36,901 bases of DNA from CALBPI01 sp039814545 (GTDB lineage Bacteria; Pseudomonadota; Gammaproteobacteria; Steroidobacterales; Woeseiaceae): NCBI GenBank assembly GCA_039814545.1, contig JBCCBB010000019.1:1-36901 (forward strand), written 5' to 3'. The notes below the pieces were generated by a model that saw only the letters and a program-made list of their open reading frames with translations, had not been told where the DNA came from and did not search any database. How positions within the stretch are numbered: the stretch's first letter is position 1; the number at the start of each line of letters is the position of its first letter. The translations under genes were made by a program, and so were the position numbers. Below are positions 6,330 through 15,500 of this stretch, piece by piece.

Positions 6330-8270
6330 ATGGCGGAAGCAGTTCACTACGAAACCCGGCCTGAAGACCGGATTCCGATTTTGCAAAAGCTTGTTTACGG
6401 ACTGGGCGCGTTCGTAAACAACACGCTGGCAGCCGCCATCGGCGGCATGATCATTGTCCTTAATCTGGGCTTCGGGATGAACCCGGTCCTCGTTGGCTGG
6501 CTTGGCGCGCTGCCAAGGCTGACCGATGCACTCACCGACCCGCTCATGGGTTATATCTCGGACAACACCCGGTCCAAGTGGGGTCGCAGGCGCCCCTACA
6601 TATTTGTTGGGGCAATCGGAGCAGGCGTGGTATTCGCACTGCTTTGGCAATTGCCGGTGGGCAAAACCGAAAGCTGGTACTTCTGGTACTTCCTTGCCGG
6701 ATCATTTGTCTTTTTCCTCGCTTACACGATTTACGCGACGCCGTGGGTTGCGCTGGGCTACGAGCTGACACCGGATTACCACGAACGCACGCGTCTGATG
6801 GGCGTGCAGAATTTCATCGGCAACCTCGCGTATTTGGTCTCCCCCTACTTCCTGGCGATCATGTACAGCGAGCGACTCTTCGACAATGTCGCCGATGGCG
6901 CTGCGGGCCTCGGTCTCATCATTGGGGTGATTGCAATCAGCGTGGGCATCCTGCCCGCGATCTTCTTACGCGAGCGTTTTAAGCCCAAGGACGGCGACGA
7001 GGCTGACGCTGTCGATCAGAACAGTGAATCTCCGGAGGAACTAGAACCTGCCAGTGAATTGGATGCGCTTAACGCCTTTGCGGGCGCTGACGCCGACTAT
7101 TACACGTCGTCCTGGGGCGCAACGGAGCCGACGTTAGACAAGACGACGAGTACGCCCGCTCGTTTCTCGGTGAACTGGTCGGCAATGCTCCTCTCGATCC
7201 CATGGCTTGCCTATCGGAGAATGTGGCGCGCCCTGCTCGTCTTTGTGCCTGTCGCCGCGGCCTTCGTGTACGCCGTCAACGCGGCAGCATCCTCGATTCT
7301 GGCTGGAGACGAGCTGAGCTCGCTCGTAGCTCTTGCCGTCAAGATCGGTTCCGTGGCCCTCTACCTCGTCCCTCCAGTGATTCTGGGCCTGATGGGCAAT
7401 CGACTCTATCTGACCCACGCGCAGCAGACGATACGAACGGTCGCTGGTGGCGGACCGCTAAATCGCGGCACGCTTGCCAAGCTCGAAGCGAGAGGTGGCA
7501 CGATGGCTCGAAACGTCCCAGCCATCGAGAACTTCTTCACGGGTTTCGCAACAGCATTGCGATTCTCGCCCTTCCGCAAGCTCTGTATTGCGACCTTTCT
7601 TGTCTTCAACGGCTTCATTATGATCGCCGCCTTCCAGTCTTACGTGATCATCTATTACGTATTCGGCGGCGACAAATCGCAAGGTGCAACATTCGCTGGC
7701 CACTCCGGCCTGCTACAGGGTCTTGTTGGTCTTGTCGTTATTGCGTTCGTCACCTGGCTCGCGACCAAAATTGGTAAACGCCGCGCGTTCTTTGTCTCAA
7801 CCGGCATCTCTATTTTCGGCTACGCACTAAAGTGGTTCTGCTATTCGCCGGACAACCCATGGTTCGTGCTGTTTCCAGCACCCTTTATGGCGTTCGCCTT
7901 GGCAGGCCTGTTCACGCTAATGCCGTCGATGGTCGCCGATGTCGTTGACATGGACGAGCTCAATACCAACGAGCGCCGCGAGGGCATGTACGGCTCAATC
8001 TTCTGGTGGGTCGTGAAACTCGGCCAATCGGTCGCCCTGGTCGCCGGCGGCATCCTACTCAACGTAACAGGGTTCGATGTCGATCTCGGCGGTGACCAGA
8101 CTGAGCAGGCCATCACCCTAATGCGACTGTTTGACGCACTTATCCCTTGTGTAGCGTCGGTGATTGCGATCTGGGCTGTCGCATCGTTCTCGATCACTGA
8201 AGAACGTGCTCACGAAGTCCGCGAAGAACTCGAAGCACGGCGTGGCGCAGCTGAAGCCGCACCCGCCTAG
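6330..8270 (+). CDS. GPH-family (MFS) sugar:cation symporter with large central insert
   Basis: This inner-membrane transporter belongs to the glycoside-pentoside-hexuronide symporter family (MelB type). The signature after helix 2 is clear: 'DALTDPLMGYISDNTRSKWG' followed by 'RRRP'. I start it at the ATG at 6330 because a GGGGGGA lies about ten bases upstream and family members begin close to the first helix; a GTG at 6282 would add 16 unlikely residues. At 646 residues it exceeds the usual 450-500. The surplus is the central loop, about residues 222-405, which is acidic at first and then has two extra hydrophobic segments and the phrases 'WLAYRRMWRALLVF' and 'GLMGNRLYLTHAQQTI', resembling DUF2628. 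It is divergent from the GH3 gene and shares its operator, so uptake of glucan oligosaccharides or glucosides is likely. The substrate is inferred. Confidence 0.85.
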   Translation: MAEAVHYETRPEDRIPILQKLVYGLGAFVNNTLAAAIGGMIIVLNLGFGMNPVLVGWLGALPRLTDALTDPLMGYISDNTRSKWGRRRPYIFVGAIGAGVVFALLWQLPVGKTESWYFWYFLAGSFVFFLAYTIYATPWVALGYELTPDYHERTRLMGVQNFIGNLAYLVSPYFLAIMYSERLFDNVADGAAGLGLIIGVIAISVGILPAIFLRERFKPKDGDEADAVDQNSESPEELEPASELDALNAFAGADADYYTSSWGATEPTLDKTTSTPARFSVNWSAMLLSIPWLAYRRMWRALLVFVPVAAAFVYAVNAAASSILAGDELSSLVALAVKIGSVALYLVPPVILGLMGNRLYLTHAQQTIRTVAGGGPLNRGTLAKLEARGGTMARNVPAIENFFTGFATALRFSPFRKLCIATFLVFNGFIMIAAFQSYVIIYYVFGGDKSQGATFAGHSGLLQGLVGLVVIAFVTWLATKIGKRRAFFVSTGISIFGYALKWFCYSPDNPWFVLFPAPFMAFALAGLFTLMPSMVADVVDMDELNTNERREGMYGSIFWWVVKLGQSVALVAGGILLNVTGFDVDLGGDQTEQAITLMRLFDALIPCVASVIAIWAVASFSITEERAHEVREELEARRGAAEAAPA

Positions 8271-8273
8271 GGG

Positions 8274-9566
8274 CTACCGCGTCAAACGCAACACGACACG
8301 TCGGTTGGCCGCCCGGCCTTCCGCCGTGTCGTTGCTCGCGATGGGATCAGCCTCGCCGTAGCCCGCCACCGTCATCTGCTCGCGCGGTACGCCGCGTTCT
8401 TCGAGCGCGTTGCGCACACTGCGCGCACGACGCTCGGACAAACCACGGTTGTAGTCGGCGTTGCCCCGGTCATCGGTGTAGCCCGCCACTTCAACGGTCA
8501 CAGTCGGGTTGCTCTTGAGCGTCTTGGCCGCTGCGTCAAGCTCTGATTCGGCGCCTGACAGCAGCCGGTCCGAATTCGTTTCGAAGTTCACGCTGGGCAG
8601 GCGGATCTCAACGACGCTCTCGCGAATGACCTCGCAGCCCTTGCTGTCGACGACGGCGCCTGCGGCCGTATCGGGGCAGGCATCCGCACCGTCGAGTACA
8701 CCGTCGCCATCGCTGTCTGTGGCGCAGCCCCTCTCGTCAACCACCGTGCCCGCCGGCGTGTTCGGACAGGCGTCGGCCGAGTCGTTCACGCCATCGCCGT
8801 CACTGTCGACGGGCAGTGCGCAGCCCGTGGCATCGACGGCTGTACCGGCGGGGGTGTCCGGGCACTGATCGCTGTCGTCGTAAACGCCGTCGCCATCACT
8901 GTCCACGGGCAAGGCCGCGAGCGGCGATGAGCGATCGCGCTCACCGAACTGCCAGCCCACCGAGATGCCAGCGAACCAGGCATCGCGGTCGTACCAGTCG
9001 ACGATACCGCGGACGAACCAGGGCGAGTCACCCAAGTCGACATCGACGCCCGCACCAAACGCGAGCTGAATCGAGCTCTGCTTGTCGAAAGGAATCGGCG
9101 CGCCCGAACCGCTGTTGCGGATCGTGGACAGGCCGACCTTGCCGAACGGGCGCACACGCTTGTCGGTCCGCAGGCGGTAGCCGGCCATCAACGAGGGCAC
9201 CTTGTAGCTGATCGCCGCGTCGGGAAACGCCGCCGCGACCGCCGGGTTGCGGTTGGTGATGCCCGCCTCGCCGAGGTCGGCGTAATTGAGCTCGGCAAAC
9301 CAGCGTTCCGTGAATTGGCGGCCGAGCGTGATTTGCCAGCCCGAGTCGTGATTCTCATCGGCGTCGTGGATGAAGTTGTTGGCCGCTTCGTCGGGCGAGA
9401 CGTAGGAGTAGCCCAGTCCGGCAGCCACATACCAACAACCCGCGTCGTCACCGTCATCGATGGCCTGCGCGCAGTCCTTCTCGGCGCGCGCTGCGGGGAC
9501 CGCAAGTACAAACAGCACGAGCGTTGCGGCCGCATGGCGGTGCAGGCGGCGCCGCACCGCCAGCAT
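8274..9566 (-). other. Possible separate OmpA-like product from an internal start
   Basis: An in-frame ATG at 9566 (or 9578) would produce a self-contained protein of 430 residues: signal peptide ending 'VPAARAE', barrel, three TSP3 units and the OmpA C-terminal domain. This is an ordinary architecture for a gammaproteobacterial OmpA-family porin. No strong ribosome-binding site precedes either ATG, so this is an alternative reading of the giant gene and not a second gene I can prove. Confidence 0.35.
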
Positions 9567-12500
9567 GAGGCCGAGCATGAACAAGAACACGAGTCCGATG
9601 CTGCCGGTCCCCGTTCCCGTTACAGCGGTTTCCAGTTCACCGTTCGACTCGAGCCGGTCCAGCACGCCATTGCCATCGGCGTCAGCGTCGCGTTCAAGTT
9701 CATCATCGATCCCGTCGTTATCACTGTCTGGATCGATGTAGTCGGGCAAGCCGTCGCCATCGGTGTCAATGGGGTTGGTGGCGTCGGGGCCTGCTTCTGT
9801 TTCATCGTCGATGCCGTCATTGTCGCTGTCCGTGTCATTGACGTCGGGGATGCCGTCGCCGTCCGTGTCGCCATTGCCCTCGACATCATCGGGGATGCCG
9901 TCGCCGTCGGCGTCGGGCAACGTGCCAAAGCCATCGGCCTGGTCAGCGCCGTCCGCGATGCCGTCACCGTCACTGTCCGTGGTGTCATCGATGACGCCAT
10001 CACCATCGCCGTCGAGCGGACCGAACGGTGTGCCTGCGATATCGGGCGTACCGTCACCGTCGCTGTCCGTTTCGCGCCAGTCGCCGATGCCGTCGGTGTC
10101 CGAGTCGATTGGCATCACGATGCTGCCCTCGTTGTTGGCGAGGTCATCGATGAGACCGTCAGCATTCGCGTCAGGGCCACCGCCTTCGACCACATCCGGG
10201 ATGCTGTCGTTGTCGGCATCGAGATCGACGTAATCTGCAATGCCGTCGCCGTCGGTATCCACCACCTGTGCGGCGTCGTCAACGCCATCGGCATTACTGT
10301 CGGCGCCCATCGTGAGATCAACGTCGAACACGTCATTGATCTGGTCGCCGTCCGCATCGGCCGTCACATCAAGATCGGCTTCGACGGTATCGGGGATGCC
10401 GTCGTTGTCGCTGTCGATATCAATGGCATCACGCAGACCGTCACTATCGCTGTCGACGGCCACGGTTGCGTCGGCGACACCGTCACCATTGCTATCGGTG
10501 GCACCCGGAACCGTATCGACGTCATAGCCGTCATCGATGCCGTCACCGTCGCTGTCGACACCCGTAGCGATGACATCTTCCACGAAATCCGGAATGCCGT
10601 CGTCGTCGCTGTCGGGATCGAGGAAGTCGGCGACGCCGTCGCCATCGCTATCCGAGTTACCCTCGATAGCGTCCGGAATACCGTCGTTATCGGAGTCTAG
10701 ATCAATGGTGTCGACCAGGCCGTCACCATCGCTGTCGACGGGCATACCTGGCATCGGGCCAGCCTCATCGGCATCGGGGATGCCATCATTGTCGGAATCG
10801 GGGTCAAGCGCGTCGATGATGCCATCGCCATCGGTGTCACCCGTTTCGACGCCATCGGGGATGCCGTCGCCATCCGAGTCTTCGCTCGCGGGGTCCGTGC
10901 CGTTGGCGATCTCGTCGCCGTCGCTCACGCCGTCGTTGTCGGTATCGCAGGCCGCTACCGTGTTGTCGGGCACACAAGGGTCGCTGTCGGCGCCTGCATC
11001 CGGCTCGACGGGCACGGCCGTCGTGGGCGTGCCAAAGTCCGCAGCACCGTCGCCATCACTGTCCGCACAGGCCTGGCCCGGGAAGTTGGGCACGCAGGGG
11101 TCTATGGGGTCGGCATCGTTGCCGTCCGTGATGCCGTCGCCGTCGCTGTCGATCTGGTCGTCGGTGCCGTTGCCCGAGGTCGGGTTCGTGCCGTCGTTCA
11201 GGACTTCGGCACCATCATCGATGCCACCATCATCACTGTCGGTGTCGAGGGGATCCGTGACACCATTGCCGCCGAGCTGGCCAATGCCGTCTTGCTCGTT
11301 GCCGTCCGTGAGGCCATCGCCATCTGTGTCGGCGTTGAGCGGATCGGTTTCACCGCTGCCCGACGTACCCGTGCCACCAATCGTGTTGGCGGTTGCGCCG
11401 TCGCGGTTGGCATCTTCGAGCCCGTCCTGCAGGCCGTCATTATCCGTATCGGCGTCCGTCGGGTCCGTGGTCGATGTCGGGTCCGTGTCAGCCGTGAAGT
11501 TGCCGGCGCCCGTATCGGTGCCCGCCACCGGGACGCCGTTGACGTCACTGACGGTCGGCGCGATGGGGGTCGTGACGCCCGTCTCGAGGCCATCACTCAG
11601 GCCGTCGCCATCGCTGTCTGCCGAATTCGGATTGGTTTCATCACCCGTGTTTGGCAAGCCGTCAGCGCCCGCGACTTCGTCGCCGTCGCTGACACCGTCG
11701 TCATCAGTGTCGGCGTCGAGCGGGTCGGTGTCGCCCGCGTTGATAAACGCATCGTTGCCCGTTTCGTCGCCATCGTCGATGCCGTCGTTGTCGGTATCGG
11801 GGTCGTCGGGGTCCGTGCCCAGGATCGCTTCCTGCGCGTTGGATAGGCCATCGCCGTCGGGGTCGGCCGCCGCATCGTCGGCGCCGTTGCCGGATACGGG
11901 CAAGGTACCGTCGGCCAGCACTTCGGTGCCGTCTTCGGTACCGCCATCATCACTGTCGGTGTCGAGCGGATCGGTGGTGCCCAGGCCCGCGAGCGGACCG
12001 GTGCCGGCGGCTTCGTCGCCGTCGAACAGGCCATCACCGTCAGTGTCGCGGTTGTTGGGATCGGTTTCGCCCGAACCCGCGTTACCCGTGCCGCCGATCA
12101 TATTGACCGTGGCGCCGTCGCCATTGGCGTCTTCGATGCCGTCAAGCAGACCGTCGTTGTCGCTATCGGGATCCGTCGGATCGGTGATCGTGCTCGGGTC
12201 TGCATCGGCAACGTAGTTGCCCGCGCCTGTATCGGTGCCCGTGTAGGTCACGCCCGTGCCGTCGCTTGTGCCGCCTGCTACCGGTGCGGTGACACCGATT
12301 TCCGTGCCGTCGTTGATGCCGTCGTCGTCGGTGTCGGCATTCAGAGGATCGGTTTCGTCGCCGTTATTGGCAACGCCATCCGCGCCCAGCGTTTCCGCGC
12401 CGTCACCGATACCGTCGTCGTCGGTGTCGGCGTCAAGCGGGTTGGTGTCGCCCGTATCGAGCGAGCCGTCGTTGCCCACTTCCGTGCCGTCATCGACACC

Positions 12501-15500
12501 GTCGTTGTCGGTGTCGGCGTCATCGGGGTCGGTTCCGAGTACCGCTTCCTGCGCGTTCGAGAGTCCGTCGCCGTCTGGGTCCGCAGCGGCATCGTCCGCA
12601 CCGTTGCCCGACAACGGGTTGGTGGCATCGGCCAGCACCTCGGTGCCGTCCTGCGTGCCGCCGTCGTCGGAGTCTGCGTCGAGCGGGTCGGTCGTGCCCA
12701 GGCCCGCGAGCGGTCCCGTGCCATTCACTTCGTCGCCGTCGTTGAGGCCGTCGCTATCGGTGTCGGCTTGATTCGGGTCGGTCTCGCCGGTACCGGCGCT
12801 CGTGCTGTCACCAATCGTGTTCAGCGTCTGACCGTCGCCGTTGGCGTCCTCGACGCCGTCGTCGAGACCATCGTCATCACTGTCCGCGTCGGTCGGGTCG
12901 GTCGTCGTCTCGGGATCCGCGTCGCCCGTGAAACCCGGTGCCGTGCCGTCGTAGGCAATGCCAGAACCGTCGCTGACGCCGCCCGCCACGCCGGGCGTAG
13001 CCACGCCGGCTTCGATGCCGTCGTTAATGCCGTCGCCGTCCGTGTCGGTGTTCAACGGATCCGTCGCGCCGTAGCCCGCGAGCGGGCCCGTGCCGTCGAC
13101 CTCGTCGCCGTCAGACAGGCCGTCGTCATCGCTGTCAGCGTCGAGCGGATCGGTTTCACCGGCGCCCAACACGCCATCGCTGCCCGCTTCCTCGCCATCG
13201 GTGAGGCCATCGTCATCGGAGTCAACGTCGTTGGGGTCCGTACCGAGCGCGCCTTCGAGCGGATCGGAGATGCCGTCGCCGTCGCTGTCGACGGCGTCGT
13301 CGAGACCGTTGCCCGGTGTCGGGTCGGTACCGTCCGTCAGGACTTCGGCGCCATCAAGCGCGCCGCCGTCGTCGGTGTCCGTGTCGAGCGGGTTGGTGTT
13401 GCCGATGCCTGTGAGCGGTCCGGTCGCGTTGACTTCGTCGCCGTCGCTAAGGCCGTCGCCGTCGGTGTCACTGTTGCCGGGGTCGGTTTCACCGCTGCCT
13501 GCAGCCCCGCCCGTGCCACCAATCGAGTTGACCGTCTGGCCGTCGCCGTTGGCGTCTTCCACGCCGTCATCGAGACCATCACCGTCCGTGTCCGCGACCA
13601 ACGGGTTGGTCGTCGTCGTCGGGTCCGCATCGCCATCAAAGGCGCCGTCCGTGCCGCCAATGGGTCCTGCACCGTCAGGGTCGGCGACGCCAGCCACGCG
13701 ACCCAGCTCAACACCGTCGACAATGCCGTCGCCGTCGCTATCGGAATCGCTCGGGCTCGTTTCGCCCGCTTGCTGGATGCCATCGCCGTTGGCGTCTTCG
13801 ACGCCGTCGGCCAGGCCGTCGTCATCACTGTCGCGGTCGAGCGGGTTCGTTTCGCCCGGATCGATCGTCGCGTCGCCGCCCGTTTCAACACCATCGGGAA
13901 TACCGTCGGCGTCACTGTCGGGGTTGTTGATGTCCGTACCCAGTGCGGCTTCGTCGGGGTCGGTCAGTCCATCGCCGTCGCTGTCGGTCGTGCAGCCCGG
14001 TGCCGTCGTGGACGGGATGCAGGGATCGCCGTTAGCGGGATCGGCCTGATCGTTGGTGCCGTCGCCATCAGCATCGTTAATCGATGACTCGAGGTAGTCG
14101 GGCGTACCGTCACCGTCCGTGTCGGCCGTCGGGCCTTCGACGCTGTCGGGTGTGCCGTCACCATCGCTATCTGTCGCGCAGCCCGTGCCGAACTGCGACG
14201 GGACACAGGGGTCGGCGTCGTTGGCGTCGAGCTCGTCGGGCGTACCGTCGCCATCGGCGTCATTGGTCCCAGATTCGAGATAGTCGGGTGTGCCGTCGCC
14301 ATCGGCGTCGTTGCCCGCGCCGCCCTCTGCGGACGTGTCCGTACCGTCGTTGTCGTCGTCGGTGTCACGCCAGTCGCGATCGGCATCGCCGTCACGGTTC
14401 TGGAGCGGCGCGTTGCCGCCGATCGCGTTCAGCGGATCGGGAGCTGTCGTCGTATCGAAATTGTCGTTGAGGCCATCGCCATCGGCGTCCGCATTGCCGG
14501 GCGCGGGCGACATGTCTGGGAAGCCGTCGTTGTCGGCATCGAAACCTTCGATCGCATCGGTAACGCCATCGTTGTCGCTATCGTCATCGAGGTAGTCGGG
14601 CTGGTCCGCGCCATCGGTGTTGATGGGCGACAGTGCCGCACCGCCCTGATCGGGATCGTAGGCGTCGTCGATGCCATCGCTATCGGTGTCGGTGCCTGTC
14701 GGCGGGACGTAGCCTGTTTCGGCCTGGGCCTCGACGTTATCGACGATGCCGTCGTTGTCGCTGTCGATATCGCGCAGGTTTGGGACGCCGTCGCCATCGT
14801 TGTCGCCCGCGCCTTCGGTGGTGTCGGGAATTCCGTCGTTATCGTCATCGTCGTCGTTGATGTCGATGACGCCATCGCCGTCGGTATCTGTGCCCAACAC
14901 GCCCGTGTCGGTGCGCACGACTGAAGCACCCACGGCGTCGATCTGGTCGGTGTATTCAACGCTGACGCCGTTACCTTCGCCCGCGTTGAGCGTGCCGTCA
15001 TTGTTGGGACCGGCAACTGCAGAGACCGTCGGTACATTCGCCGTGAACGTACCCGTGTTGGGTCCCGTTTCCGCGAGCACGACCTGTTCGATCTCGCCCG
15101 TCGTGGTATTGATGACGTCGACGCCGACCGACTCAACAACGCCGGCATCGTTATTGAGGTCGCCGTCGGTCACGGTGACGACAACAGCATCACCGAGCAC
15201 GGTCACGTCGGGGATGTCGACGCTGCCGTCACTGCCCGTAATCAGCGCATCGCCCGAGGTAACGTAGACGAGTGTCGAGGTCGTGGCCGTGAAGCCGTAA
15301 ACGTAGGTGTCGATAAACCGGTCGTTGCCGAAACCCGAACCCGTAAAGTTGCCCCAGGTGTGGCGTCCGGCGCTCGTGCTAGAGAGTTCGCCATCAGGCA
15401 GTGTCGTGCTGCCACCAGCACCGCCGCCCAGGATCGTGACGTCATCCCAGAACACGCGCGTCGGCTGCGGCGTATCAGTTTCATCGATGAGAAATATGGT

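Noticed and set aside
9315..10700. Plus-strand ORF of 461 codons rich in Val and Ile
   Set aside because: Another antisense shadow of the TSP3 array. Its apparent hydrophobicity comes from reading the complement of Asp codons.
10537..12216. Long plus-strand ORF rich in Ser and Pro opposite the giant gene
   Set aside because: It is the mirror of the Asp-rich repeats: the codons for D-G-D read as Ser, Pro and Val on the other strand. It lacks a ribosome-binding site and any protein character of its own.
9640..14900. CRISPR-like impression from recurring 'ccgtcgccatc' words
   Set aside because: The word spacing is irregular, there are no fixed-length repeats with unique spacers and no cas genes, and every repeat is explained by the translated TSP3 units.
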